A stretch of 64,000 bases of DNA, taken from NCBI GenBank assembly GCA_947501325.1, contig CANMVC010000002.1, positions 682,001 through 746,000 on the forward strand, in the 5' to 3' direction. Source of the DNA: an uncultured Sphingomonadaceae bacterium. Its GTDB lineage: Bacteria > Pseudomonadota > Alphaproteobacteria > Sphingomonadales > Sphingomonadaceae. Each line of letters begins with the position of its first letter. Within the stretch, counting starts at the first letter, position 1. The position numbers were made by a program, and so were the translations under genes. Shown here piece by piece: positions 50,040 through 58,801 of the stretch. A model generated the notes under the pieces. The model searched no databases, was not told the origin of the DNA, and saw nothing but the letters and a program-made list of their open reading frames with translations.

Positions 50040-51143
50040 CTATTCCTCATCCCCGTAGATCGCCACGCTCATTGCCCCGTCGCTGGTCGCACGGCCGCGG
50101 TACATGCCGGGGGTGTTGAAACTATAGCCCGCCTGGCCCCATGGTGTGGCAAATATGATCCCGCCGGTGCCGCCAATTTCACCAAGTTCCGCGATGACTT
50201 CATCGGCAATTTTCTGCACCTCTGCTTCCTCAAGACCAAATTCGCTAGCGTGGATATAATATTCAGGCACGCCGTCTTTGTCCGTGGGTACCGTCGCCTG
50301 CACTTCATCGCGCGCGGCCAGAAAGCGGCTCCAGATGCGGCTGCAAATTTCATGAGCGACGCCGAGCCGGATGAAATATTCGCCCGCGCCCGTGGCTGAT
50401 ATCGCGCAGCTGCGGTTGCGCGCATAGGTGCCCGCACCGATAACCGGACTGTCGCCAATCCGGCCCCAGCGCTTGCCGGTCATGCCGCCGGTGCTGGTTC
50501 CCGCCGCCATATTGCCTTTGCTGTCCATCGCAACCGCGCCGACTGTACCAAATTTATAATCGACATCCGCGGCGCTGACTTCCTTGGCCAGCACATCCTC
50601 AATCTGTTCGAGACGACGCGGCGTGGCGTAATAATCGGGCGTTGCCTGTTCCAATCCCTGTTCGCGGCTGAACTGGTCGGCCCCTTTGCCGGACAGCATC
50701 ACATGGGGGCTATTGTCCTTGACCGCACGGGCGAGCAGGATCGGGTTTTTCGTCGCCGTGACGCCGGCCACAGCACCAGCGGAAAGGTCGCTGCCATCCA
50801 TGATGCTGGCATCGAGCTCGTTGGTTTTATCCCATGTATATACAGCGCCCTTGCCCGCGTTGAAATTGGGATCATTCTCCAGCAGGATGATCGTGGCCGT
50901 GATCGCCTCCATCGCACTGCCGCCCGCTTTCAGGATATTGGAACCTTCAGCCAGAGCCGCCTCAAGAGCAGCGCGGATTTCCGCGTCCTTCTCCGGCGTA
51001 ATCTTCTCACGTTCCAGCGTGCCCGCGCCGCCGTGAATGGCGATCGACCAGCTATCGTCTTCAAAAGGCTGCGCGCTGGCGCTGCTACCAAATGCCAGTG
51101 CGGCAAACGTTAAAGCGGGTAGGATGGACGAGAATTTGAACAT
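50040..51143 (-). CDS. Isoaspartyl peptidase / type III L-asparaginase (Ntn hydrolase), secreted
   Basis: A 367-residue plant-type asparaginase with a signal peptide (MFKFSSILPALTFAALAFGSSASA). IAIHGGAGTLER opens the mature enzyme, FNAGKGAVYT, DASIMDG and the autocleavage nucleophile Thr in FGTVGAVAMDSKGNMAAGTSTGGMTGK are all present, with GATGAGEYF-type (SATGAGEYF) near the end. It removes isoaspartyl residues or deaminates asparagine. The ATG at 51143 has GGAG seven bases before it and begins the signal peptide. Export of this class is less usual than a cytosolic location. Confidence 0.92.
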   Translation of the reverse strand: MFKFSSILPALTFAALAFGSSASAQPFEDDSWSIAIHGGAGTLEREKITPEKDAEIRAALEAALAEGSNILKAGGSAMEAITATIILLENDPNFNAGKGAVYTWDKTNELDASIMDGSDLSAGAVAGVTATKNPILLARAVKDNSPHVMLSGKGADQFSREQGLEQATPDYYATPRRLEQIEDVLAKEVSAADVDYKFGTVGAVAMDSKGNMAAGTSTGGMTGKRWGRIGDSPVIGAGTYARNRSCAISATGAGEYFIRLGVAHEICSRIWSRFLAARDEVQATVPTDKDGVPEYYIHASEFGLEEAEVQKIADEVIAELGEIGGTGGIIFATPWGQAGYSFNTPGMYRGRATSDGAMSVAIYGDEE

Positions 51144-51226
51144 GAAGCAGCTCCTTTTGACCAAGACGTAACGCGCTATCGGAACACTAGCAAGGTCATA
51201 GCAACTTGCGCTCAAAACCGATCCAC

Positions 51227-51892
51227 CTACCAGGGAATTTCGCGGCCGCTATAGTCCTTGAAGCTACCTGTCTGCGCGTGATCGGTCTGGTCGATCACCT
51301 GCCGCATGCCGCTCACGCTTTCCTCCGGCGTCAGGTCGGCATTTTCACCGCCCATATCGGTCTGGACCCAGCCGGGATGCATCATGGTGAGCGTCAGGCC
51401 TTCATCTTTCCACTGGTTCGACAGGGATTTCCACGCCTGATTCACCGCTGCCTTGCTGGTACGGTAATACATCATGTCACCGCTTTCATTTTCAGCAATG
51501 CTGCCGACCTGACTGGAAATCACGACCATTTTCTTGCCATCCGACTTGGCGACATTGTCTTTCAGCGCATTGGCCAATTTGACCGGCGCCACAACATTGA
51601 CGTTGAGCAGTTCCAGCCAGCCATCGCGATCAAACTCCTGCGGCCCGTATATGCCCGCGTTGTTGATGTAGAGATCAATCGGTTGATCGCCAATTTCGCT
51701 GGTAAAATTCGCAACGCTGGCATCGTCCGCTGCGTCCAATTGCATCGTCTTCGCATTGGCAATCGCGTTCAGCTCTTCCGCTTTATCCGGTTCCCGCGCC
51801 GTGCCGATGACATCCCAGCCATTGTCCGCATATTGCTTGGCCATTTCCAGCCCGATGCCGCGATTGGCGCCTGTGATTAATACGGTTCCCAT
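51227..51892 (-). CDS. Short-chain dehydrogenase/reductase
   Basis: A 221-residue classical-type SDR: TGANRGIGLEMA for NAD(P), INNAG at the NAG site, a serine in VISSQVG, and YRTSKAA with catalytic Tyr and Lys. PGWVQTDMGG follows. The C-terminus is short, without a long substrate lid, similar to C-factor-like/sniffer-type SDRs. AAGGAAAT precedes the ATG. Substrate unknown. Confidence 0.9.
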   Translation of the reverse strand: MGTVLITGANRGIGLEMAKQYADNGWDVIGTAREPDKAEELNAIANAKTMQLDAADDASVANFTSEIGDQPIDLYINNAGIYGPQEFDRDGWLELLNVNVVAPVKLANALKDNVAKSDGKKMVVISSQVGSIAENESGDMMYYRTSKAAVNQAWKSLSNQWKDEGLTLTMMHPGWVQTDMGGENADLTPEESVSGMRQVIDQTDHAQTGSFKDYSGREIPW

Positions 51893-52009
51893 GATGATTT
51901 CCTTTCCAATATTGTGATTATTTCAGATGAAGACGCAATCGCCCCTCGCACCCGCGGTATGAAAACGCTATATAGCCTATAACGAGCAATAGTGTGACAG
52001 GTTCCCATC

Positions 52010-53146
52010 ATGACAGCCGATAATCCTTCCTTGCGTCCATGGCGCGACATAGAGCGCCGCAAGAGCCGCCAGATCATGGTGGGTGACGTGCCGGTGGGCG
52101 GCGATGCACCAATTACCGTACAGACCATGACCAACACGCTGACCAGCGATCCCAAGGCGACGATTGACCAGATCCGCCGCTGTGAAGAGGCGGGCGTCGA
52201 TATCATTCGTGTGTCCTGTCCCGATGTCGAGAGTACGGCCGCGCTGAAACAGATCGTCCGCGCCAGCCGCGTGCCGATCGTGGCCGACATCCATTTCCAC
52301 TATAAGCGCGGGATTGAGGCCGCCGAAGCGGGTGCCGCCTGCCTGCGGATCAATCCCGGCAATATCGGCAGCGCCGCGCGGGTCAAGGAAGTGGTCGATG
52401 CGGCCAAGGCCAACGGCTGCGCCATCCGGATCGGCGTGAATGCAGGAAGCCTTGAGAAAGACCTGCTCGAAAAATATGGCGAGCCCTGTCCAGAGGCGCT
52501 GGTCGAAAGCGCGCTCGATCACATCAAGATTTTGCAGGACCATGATTTCCACGAGTTCAAGGTCGCGGTCAAAGCGTCAGACGTGTTCCTGGCGGTGGCA
52601 GCCTATTCGCAGCTGGCCGATGCGGTGGATTGTCCGCTGCATCTCGGCATTACCGAGGCTGGCGGCCTGATCGGCGGCACAGTGAAAAGCTCCATCGGCA
52701 TGGGCAACCTGCTGTGGGCCGGCATTGGCGACACTATCCGGGTCAGCCTGTCCGCCGAACCGGAAGAGGAAGTCCGCGTCGGCTACGAGATGCTGAAAGC
52801 CCTTGGCCTGCGCACCCGCGGCGTCCGCGTCGTGAGCTGCCCAAGCTGCGCGCGGCAGGGCTTTGACGTGATCCGCACGGTGCAGACGCTGGAAGAACGC
52901 CTGCAGCATATCCGCACGCCCTTGTCGCTCTCGGTTCTCGGCTGCGTCGTCAACGGTCCTGGTGAAGCGCGTGAAACCGATATCGGCATTACCGGCGGCG
53001 GCGCGGGCAAACATATGGTCTATCTCTCCGGCGTGACCGACCACCATGTGTCGGATGGCGATATGGTCGATCATATCGTGAAGCTGGTCGAAGCCAAGGC
53101 GGCGGAGATTGAAGCGGCGACAGAACAGGTCGAAGCGGCGGAATAA
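52010..53146 (+). CDS. ispG: (E)-4-hydroxy-3-methylbut-2-enyl-diphosphate synthase
   Basis: The penultimate enzyme of the MEP isoprenoid pathway, 378 residues. The TIM-barrel part has [34 protein letters not shown] and RINPGNIG; the C-terminal part carries the 4Fe-4S cysteines in [10 protein letters not shown] and [11 protein letters not shown]. It lacks the extra plant-type domain. It seems to stand alone or with the small monooxygenase gene 48 bases downstream. Confidence 0.97.
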   Translation: MTADNPSLRPWRDIERRKSRQIMVGDVPVGGDAPITVQTMTNTLTSDPKATIDQIRRCEEAGVDIIRVSCPDVESTAALKQIVRASRVPIVADIHFHYKRGIEAAEAGAACLRINPGNIGSAARVKEVVDAAKANGCAIRIGVNAGSLEKDLLEKYGEPCPEALVESALDHIKILQDHDFHEFKVAVKASDVFLAVAAYSQLADAVDCPLHLGITEAGGLIGGTVKSSIGMGNLLWAGIGDTIRVSLSAEPEEEVRVGYEMLKALGLRTRGVRVVSCPSCARQGFDVIRTVQTLEERLQHIRTPLSLSVLGCVVNGPGEARETDIGITGGGAGKHMVYLSGVTDHHVSDGDMVDHIVKLVEAKAAEIEAATEQVEAAE

Positions 53147-53194
53147 AACAGGGAAATAGAAGCGGGGGCTTATTAGAACGAAAGTCTCAGATAT

Positions 53195-53488
53195 ATGACG
53201 AATACGCTTTTCGGATTTGCCAAGATCACACCAAAAACCGAGCATTATGACGATGCGCGCGATGCAATCCTGGATATCGTGACAGAAACGCGCACCGAGC
53301 CAGGTTGCATCGAATTTACCGTGCTGGCGGACGCAGATCAGGGTCATCTTTTCCTGTTCGAGGAATGGCAGGATGAAGCCGCTCTAAAAGAACATCATGG
53401 CAAGCCTTATACCAAGGCGGTGATGGACAATTATGACCATTGGCTGGCCGAACCCTTGCGGTTCGAGACCATGACCAAGCTCCGATAG
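53195..53488 (+). CDS. Antibiotic-biosynthesis-monooxygenase (ABM) domain protein
   Basis: A 97-residue dimeric alpha/beta ferredoxin-like fold protein: FAKITPKTEHYDDARDAILDIVTETRTEPGCIEFTV and FLFEEWQDEAALKEHHGKPY are typical. Relatives include YgiN-type quinol monooxygenases. It lies next to, and convergent with, the Rrf2 regulator gene. The substrate is unknown. Confidence 0.88.
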   Translation: MTNTLFGFAKITPKTEHYDDARDAILDIVTETRTEPGCIEFTVLADADQGHLFLFEEWQDEAALKEHHGKPYTKAVMDNYDHWLAEPLRFETMTKLR

Positions 53489-53492
53489 CTGG

Positions 53493-54002
53493 CTAACCGC
53501 CTTTTTGGCTGAGCGGTTCGGCCTCTGCATTCAACCAGTTCATTATCGCAAACAGATGGTCTGGTTCTGAATCGTTGACGACCTGCCCTGCCAGGTCTGC
53601 CAATGAGATCGCGGCCAGACTGTCCCGAAACGCTTTTTCTGCCGCGGCAAAGGCTGCTGCAATCTGGCAGGGTCGTTTGCAGTCGCTGCGTTTCAATCCA
53701 CATGGGCCGTTTTGGCGAATCTCGGTGCACCTAAATGCCGGCCCCTTGCCATCAACCGCCGCGGTGATATCCCATAAACTTATCTCATCCGCCGGTTTGG
53801 CTAGGCGATAACCGCCATGCGCGCCGCGCGACGTTTGCGTGATCCCCGCCTTGCTCAACGCTTGCAACTGTTTTGCCATATAGGCCGCAGGAACACCATG
53901 ATAGCGCGCCAGTGCTTCCGCCTTCAAACCACGACCGGGGGGAAGACCGTTCAGCAACGCGGCGGCGTGCGCCGCCCATTCAACACCTTTGGAAATCTGC
54001 AT
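53493..54002 (-). CDS. Rrf2-family transcriptional regulator with four clustered cysteines
   Basis: A 169-residue winged-helix regulator (GRGLKAEALARYHGVPAAYMAKQLQALSKAG, SRGAHGGYRL). C92, C101, C108 and C112 lie in the loop where Rrf2 proteins such as IscR, NsrR and RsrR bind an iron-sulfur cluster, so redox or NO sensing is plausible. AGG lies eight bases before the ATG. It faces the membrane-AhpD fusion gene across a region with two near-palindromic sites (54024-54048 and 54091-54119), one beside its own start and one over the neighbour's promoter. Confidence 0.9.
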   Translation of the reverse strand: MQISKGVEWAAHAAALLNGLPPGRGLKAEALARYHGVPAAYMAKQLQALSKAGITQTSRGAHGGYRLAKPADEISLWDITAAVDGKGPAFRCTEIRQNGPCGLKRSDCKRPCQIAAAFAAAEKAFRDSLAAISLADLAGQVVNDSEPDHLFAIMNWLNAEAEPLSQKGG

Positions 54003-54023
54003 TGTCTACCTGTTTTCTTGCCA

Positions 54024-54048
54024 TATTCCGATATTTCATATCCGAATA
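54024..54048. promoter_or_regulatory. Rrf2-type operator candidate 1 (11-3-11 inverted repeat)
   Basis: TATTCCGATAT, three bases, ATATCCGAATA: the arms differ from perfect symmetry at one position. It starts 22 bases upstream of the Rrf2 ATG, suited to autoregulation. Confidence 0.65.
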
Positions 54049-54078
54049 ACATAGTGGCAGCAGTTTCCCGAGACCAGA

Positions 54079-54107
54079 TTGACAAAATATTTAATTCGGA
54101 TATTTAT
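54079..54107 (+). promoter_or_regulatory. Promoter of the membrane-AhpD fusion gene
   Basis: A perfect TTGACA at 54079-54084 is followed after 16-17 bases by TATTTA/ATTTAT (54101-54107). The -10 region lies inside operator candidate 2, so a bound repressor would block it. Confidence 0.5.
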
Positions 54108-54119
54108 TGTCTGAATTAA
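54091..54119. promoter_or_regulatory. Rrf2-type operator candidate 2 (inverted repeat over the promoter)
   Basis: AATTCGGATAT, three bases, TTGTCTGAATT; arms match at 8 of 11 positions and the outer seven bases (TTAATTC / GAATTAA) are perfectly symmetric. Same 11-3-11 design and same core (TTCGGATAT) as site 1. Confidence 0.6.
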
Positions 54120-54141
54120 AAGACTCAGAAGGGAATTTGTG

Positions 54142-55068
54142 ATGCAAACCGGAAAACCCGACTTCCTCGACAGGCTGGCACAGCTGCTGGTCCTCGCCGT
54201 TGGCATAGGCGCGCTGTTTTTTGGGATGTTCATGATCATCAGTCCGCTTGACTGGTATACCGCGATCCCCACCGTCATCACCACCGGTCCGCCGAACAAG
54301 CATTTCATTCGCGACATCGGGATTGCCTATGCGGCCTGCGGAATCATCCTGCTCTATGCGGGGGCCAGTTTGCACATGCGCTGGCTCGGCGCGCTGGCCG
54401 GGGCCTTGTGGCTTTCCCTGCATGGCGTCCTCCATATCTACGAGGTGGCTGTGGGCATCTGTTCCCCGGATATTTTCTGGGCGGACGCCCCGGGCGTGCT
54501 TGGCCTGCCGCTATTGGTATTAATCGCGCTCGCCATCCTGTTCTTTCGGCAGCGCATCGTGCCAGCTGGCGTCCCCGACCGTCTCTTTCTGGCAATGGTT
54601 GACCGGATGTCACCCGGCGAAAGCGCCTATGTGCATGAGGTGGCTAGCGCGCCCGGGCATATGTTGGAAAAGTTCAAGCATTTCATGCCCGCCAGCAATC
54701 ACCGTTATGAAGCCAGTGCAGGCCTGTTGTCCGCCACGCGGATTGGCGCCGTGCTGGTCGAGGATTGCGGCCCCTGCGCAATTACCGCTGCGCACGGCGC
54801 ATTGGCGGAAGGATTGCCTAAAGATGAGGTCAACGCCATGCTGTCCGGCAATCTGTCCGGCGACAATAAGCTGGCTTTTGATTTCGGTCAGGCCATTGCC
54901 CGGCAATCTGCGGAGGCGGACGAACTGGGGCAGCGCATCGAACAGCAATTCGGGCGCGGCGTCCGGCGGGAACTTGCCATGGCTGCGGCGATGGTCAGGG
55001 CCTATCCCGCCATGAAGCGCGGCCTTGGCCTCACCACCGCCTGTTCCCTCACCCCGCTGGAAGTTTGA
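54142..55068 (+). CDS. Four-helix membrane protein fused to an AhpD/carboxymuconolactone-decarboxylase-like domain
   Basis: A 308-residue protein of two parts. Residues ~10-135 hold four membrane segments with conserved-looking loops (ISPLDWYTAIP, GPPNKHFIRDIGIAYA, LHGVLHIYEV). Residues ~150-308 are helical and contain VEDCGPCAITAAHGAL, matching the CxxC...H redox motif of AhpD-like carboxymuconolactone-decarboxylase folds. AAGGGA lies about seven bases before the ATG (a GTG lies immediately upstream). An inverted-repeat operator covers its promoter and an Fe-S-type Rrf2 regulator is divergent. A membrane-bound peroxide or thiol-redox function is an inference. Confidence 0.75.
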   Translation: MQTGKPDFLDRLAQLLVLAVGIGALFFGMFMIISPLDWYTAIPTVITTGPPNKHFIRDIGIAYAACGIILLYAGASLHMRWLGALAGALWLSLHGVLHIYEVAVGICSPDIFWADAPGVLGLPLLVLIALAILFFRQRIVPAGVPDRLFLAMVDRMSPGESAYVHEVASAPGHMLEKFKHFMPASNHRYEASAGLLSATRIGAVLVEDCGPCAITAAHGALAEGLPKDEVNAMLSGNLSGDNKLAFDFGQAIARQSAEADELGQRIEQQFGRGVRRELAMAAAMVRAYPAMKRGLGLTTACSLTPLEV

Positions 55069-55127
55069 TTGCCCTCTTGCTTTTTAGTCCCTAAGAAATC
55101 GGATAATCCAGCGAAGGGACTCTATAT

Positions 55128-56537
55128 ATGGCACAGGCCGAAACGGATTATCTGATTATCGGCAGCGGTGCTGTCGGCATGGCCTTTGCCGACACGTTGC
55201 TGGAAGAAAGCGATGCGCATATCACCATTGTCGACCGGCATGGCAAACCGGGCGGTCACTGGAATGACGCTTATCCGTTCGTGTCCTTGCACCAGCCGTC
55301 GGCCTTTTACGGGGTGAACTCGACCCAATTGGGCAGCGGAGAAATCGATACGACCGGCCTTAACAAGGGCTATTATGAGCTGGCCACCGGCGCCGAGGTG
55401 AACAGCTATTTCGAGAAAGTCATGCACCAAAGATTCCTGCCCAGCGGACGGGTGAGCTATCATCCGATGTCTGACTATCTGGGAGACGGGAAATTTGTGT
55501 CCCTGCTGTCGGGCAAGGAAACCGAGATCAATATCCGCAAGAAAACGGTAGATGCGACCTATTATGGCACCACGGTGCCATCGACCCACACCCCAAAATT
55601 CGAAGTGAAGGATGGCGTAAAGATGATCCCGCCCAATGACCTGCCAAAATTGTGGCAAGGCACAGGACCAAGGCCCAAGAAATTCGTCATCCTCGGCGCG
55701 GGCAAGACCGCGATGGATGTCGGTGTCTGGTTACTGCGTTCCGACGCCGATGCGGATGACATCGTCTGGGTCTGTCCGCGCGATAGCTGGTTGCTCAACC
55801 GGAACAACACCCAGCCCGGTCAGGAATTTTTTCACCAGACCATTGGTGGTCAAAGGGATTTGATGGCGGCGCTGGCAGCGGCGGAAACAGCGGACGACCT
55901 GTTCCTGAAGCTCGAAGCGTGCGGCGTAATGCTGCGCATCGATCCTGAGGCCAAGCCGAGCATGTTCCACTATGCGACCATCTCGCAGGGTGAAGTCGAT
56001 ATCTTACGACAGATTAAAAATGTTGTTCGCATGGGCCATGTCGAGACTATCGATCAGGGCGGCATGCATCTGAAAGAGGGCGACTATCCGATGCCGGCGG
56101 AGACGCTTTATATTGATTGCACCGCCACTGCTGTCGAACGTCGCCCGGTGGTGCCGCAATTTCAGGATGATCTCATCACATTACAGATGATCCGTGTGCC
56201 GCAACCGGCTTTCAGCGCCGCGCTCAGTGCTTTTCTCGAAGTCACCTATGATGATGACGAGACCAAAAACCGCCTGGGTCAACCGATCCCCCTGCCCGAT
56301 GGCATTGACACATATCCCGCAGCAACCATGGTCAATATGATGAACCAGTTTCAATGGTCTCAGGACAAGGTCGTCAACAAATGGATTGCCCAGAGTAGGC
56401 TTGACGGTTTCGGCAAGATGATTTTCGGTGTGTCCCCCGATGATGAAGAAAAAATGGCGATATTGGGCGAGTTCCGTACCAATGCCATGGCCGCTATGGG
56501 GAACCTGCCGAAACTGATCGTGCAGGCCGGTGGATAA
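55128..56537 (+). CDS. FAD-dependent oxidoreductase (flavin-monooxygenase-like)
   Basis: A 469-residue flavoprotein with an N-terminal FAD motif (LIIGSGAVGMAFADTL), the VDRHGKPGGHWNDAYPFVSLHQPS segment like that of flavin-containing monooxygenases, and a second dinucleotide motif (FVILGAGKTAMDVGVWLL) for NAD(P)H. The exact reaction is unknown. AAGGGA lies ten bases before the ATG. First of four closely spaced genes with the thioredoxin-like, GspN-like and luciferase-like genes. Confidence 0.85.
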   Translation: MAQAETDYLIIGSGAVGMAFADTLLEESDAHITIVDRHGKPGGHWNDAYPFVSLHQPSAFYGVNSTQLGSGEIDTTGLNKGYYELATGAEVNSYFEKVMHQRFLPSGRVSYHPMSDYLGDGKFVSLLSGKETEINIRKKTVDATYYGTTVPSTHTPKFEVKDGVKMIPPNDLPKLWQGTGPRPKKFVILGAGKTAMDVGVWLLRSDADADDIVWVCPRDSWLLNRNNTQPGQEFFHQTIGGQRDLMAALAAAETADDLFLKLEACGVMLRIDPEAKPSMFHYATISQGEVDILRQIKNVVRMGHVETIDQGGMHLKEGDYPMPAETLYIDCTATAVERRPVVPQFQDDLITLQMIRVPQPAFSAALSAFLEVTYDDDETKNRLGQPIPLPDGIDTYPAATMVNMMNQFQWSQDKVVNKWIAQSRLDGFGKMIFGVSPDDEEKMAILGEFRTNAMAAMGNLPKLIVQAGG

Positions 56538-56538
56538 G

Positions 56539-57027
56539 ATGTTGAAGCATTTTTTCTTTGCTGTGGGACTATCGCTAGCGGCGCCCGTTCTTGCAGCGCC
56601 GCAAACTGATGCGGCTGCAGAGCATCCCGAGGCCACACCGTATGAAAAGGACGCGAAGGCATCGAAAGACGTCGATGCCGCTTTGGCCCGCGCCGTGGCG
56701 ACGGACAAGCGTGTGCTGCTCGTAATGGGTGCCAACTGGTGCCATGACAGCCGTGGGCTCGCCGGGTGGTTTGAACAGCCGCGCTTTGCGGCAATGCTGA
56801 AAACCAAATATGAAGTCGTTTATGTCGATGTCGGCTACCGGGATCGCAATATCGACATTGCCCAGCGATTTGGCATTAAAAAGATCAAGGGCACCCCAAC
56901 CGTGCTTGTCCTGTCCCCGCGCGGCGCTTTGCTCAATCCCGAATCTGCTCCGACCTGGCGGAACGCTGCCAGCCGCGATGAAGAGGAAATCTTCTCTTAT
57001 TTTGATCAGTTTACGCCGGAACTATGA
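56539..57027 (+). CDS. Exported thioredoxin-fold protein with a non-standard active site
   Basis: A 162-residue protein with signal peptide (MLKHFFFAVGLSLAAPVLA) and thioredoxin fold (VLLVMGANWCHDSRGLAGWF, YVDVGYRDRNIDIAQRFGIKKIKGTPTVLVLSP, with the cis-Pro in KGTPT). The usual CxxC is replaced by C-H-D-S, leaving a single cysteine, so it cannot do normal disulfide exchange alone; it may act as a reductase or chaperone-like protein on one thiol. The ATG directly after the previous stop is used. Confidence 0.85.
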   Translation: MLKHFFFAVGLSLAAPVLAAPQTDAAAEHPEATPYEKDAKASKDVDAALARAVATDKRVLLVMGANWCHDSRGLAGWFEQPRFAAMLKTKYEVVYVDVGYRDRNIDIAQRFGIKKIKGTPTVLVLSPRGALLNPESAPTWRNAASRDEEEIFSYFDQFTPEL

Positions 57028-57044
57028 TAGTGGATCCGAGATAA

Positions 57045-57782
57045 ATGGGAAAACAGGTGCCGCGCGCTTTGATCTATATTGTGACTGTTATCGGGCTGAT
57101 CCTATTGGCCCTCATATTCATGCCGCTGAAACTCGCTGTCAGCATGGCGGGCCTGGAAGGTTCGAAATTCTCTGCGCGGGAGATCAGCGGCAGCATCTGG
57201 AATGGCCGTATCGAACAGGCGCAACTGGGCGCCTTTGCGCTGGGTGATCTGGATGCGGGCGTGCAATTTTTCCCCTTGCTGACCGGCAAGATAAAACTGG
57301 ACCTCGAACGCCCTGCCACCACCGGAGATACCGGGTTCACCGCTACGATCGGGAAACAGGGCGCTGCGCTGCTGGTGGAAGATGCCACGACGGTCTTGCG
57401 CGTTGGAGAAACACTCGCACCCCTGCCCGCATCCGATATCGCGCTGGATAATATCAGCGTCGCCTTCGCCGGTGGCCGTTGCCAGTCTGCCAGTGGCAAG
57501 GTTCGCCTGTCGCTCGACGCCAATATCCCGGGGCTTGATCTCAAACAGGGGCTGCTCGGCAATGCCCTTTGCGAAGACGGCGTGCTGGTTCTGCCGCTGA
57601 CCAGCGGATCGGGCATGGAAGAATTGACGATGAAGCTGGAGGGCAATGGCTTTTATACCGCCCGCTTATTCCTGAACGGGAATGACCGAGCCTGGACGCT
57701 GCTGCTGCCCACATTGGGATTTCGAAAAGTGCCCAGCGGCTATGCGATAAAAGTGGCCGGTCAGCTGGGGCAAAAGAGGTAG
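57045..57782 (+). CDS. GspN-like (type II secretion N) protein
   Basis: A 245-residue protein with one N-terminal membrane segment (ALIYIVTVIGLILLALIFMPLKLA) and a beta-rich remainder resembling T2SS protein N: GSIWNGRIEQAQLGAFALGDLDAGVQFFPLLTGKIKLDLE. In type II secretion systems GspN is an inner-membrane accessory protein. No other gsp genes lie in the window, so it is an isolated copy here. It sits between a thioredoxin-like gene (17 bases) and a luciferase-like gene (3 bases). Confidence 0.8.
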   Translation: MGKQVPRALIYIVTVIGLILLALIFMPLKLAVSMAGLEGSKFSAREISGSIWNGRIEQAQLGAFALGDLDAGVQFFPLLTGKIKLDLERPATTGDTGFTATIGKQGAALLVEDATTVLRVGETLAPLPASDIALDNISVAFAGGRCQSASGKVRLSLDANIPGLDLKQGLLGNALCEDGVLVLPLTSGSGMEELTMKLEGNGFYTARLFLNGNDRAWTLLLPTLGFRKVPSGYAIKVAGQLGQKR

Positions 57783-57785
57783 AAA

Positions 57786-58787
57786 ATGAACAAAGCCGTG
57801 AAATTCTCGATACTTGACCTGTCGCCGGTACCGCAGGGCGCGGACGTCAAAACCGCATTGGACCGCTCGCTCGCGCTGGCGCAACATGGCGAATCCCTTG
57901 GCTTTGAACGGTTCTGGATGGCCGAGCATCATGGCATGGCCGGAATTGCCAGCGCCGCAACATCGGTTGCGCTGGCTCATGTCGGGTCGGGCACAAAAAC
58001 CATCCGCATCGGTGCCGGCGGGATCATGCTGCCCAATCATGCGCCGATGGTGATTGCCGAGCAATTCGGAACGCTGGAAGCGCTCTTTCCCGGCCGGATT
58101 GATCTTGGCCTTGGCCGTGCGCCGGGTTCCGACCAGCGGGTAGCGCAGGCCATGCGGCGCAACCTGAACACCGACCCCAACCAGTTTCCGCGCGATGTTC
58201 TGGAGTTACAGGCCTTGTTGGAAGGCGACGAGGCGCTTGGCATTCAGGCTACACCCGGTGCCGGTTCGAAAATCCCGCTATATATATTGGGTAGCAGCCT
58301 ATTCGGCGCGCAGCTCGCCGCCGCCCTCGGCCTGCCCTATGCCTTTGCCTCGCATTTCGCGCCGCAAGCCCTTGATGAAGCGCTGGCCATTTACCGCCGC
58401 GACTTCAAACCGTCGGCGCAATTGTCGGAACCATATGCCATGTGCGGTTTCAACATATTTGCTGCTGACACGGATGATGAAGCCGAACATCTCGCCACCT
58501 CGATGATGCAGAGCTTTGTCGCCCTGCGTACCGGCAATCCCGGCAAATTACCGCCACCGGTGGAGGGCTATCGTGAAAGCCTGCCGCCGCAAGCGCAATC
58601 CATGCTTGCCCAGATCATGCAGGGCAGCGCCGTAGGGGCGCCCGATGCCGTGCTGAGCAGCGTCCGCGCCTTTCTCGACCGCACGCAGGCGAATGAGCTA
58701 ATCGTCTGCGGCTCGATCTTCGATCAAGCCGCGCGCGAAAAATCCTATGGTCTGGCTGCCGAAGTCCGCGACCTGATTGCGGCATAG
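57786..58787 (+). CDS. Luciferase-like (LLM-class) flavin-dependent oxidoreductase
   Basis: A 333-residue flavin-using monooxygenase-type TIM barrel. RFWMAEHHGMAGIASAATSVALAHVG, RIGAGGIMLPNHAPMVIAEQFGTLEALFPGRIDLGLGRAPG are the characteristic family segments. These enzymes usually use reduced FMN, or F420 in other groups, on varied substrates. AGAGG is close upstream. Last gene of the operon; a REP-like palindrome follows. Confidence 0.92.
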   Translation: MNKAVKFSILDLSPVPQGADVKTALDRSLALAQHGESLGFERFWMAEHHGMAGIASAATSVALAHVGSGTKTIRIGAGGIMLPNHAPMVIAEQFGTLEALFPGRIDLGLGRAPGSDQRVAQAMRRNLNTDPNQFPRDVLELQALLEGDEALGIQATPGAGSKIPLYILGSSLFGAQLAAALGLPYAFASHFAPQALDEALAIYRRDFKPSAQLSEPYAMCGFNIFAADTDDEAEHLATSMMQSFVALRTGNPGKLPPPVEGYRESLPPQAQSMLAQIMQGSAVGAPDAVLSSVRAFLDRTQANELIVCGSIFDQAAREKSYGLAAEVRDLIAA

Positions 58788-58801
58788 GGCCGTTTCCAAT
58801 G

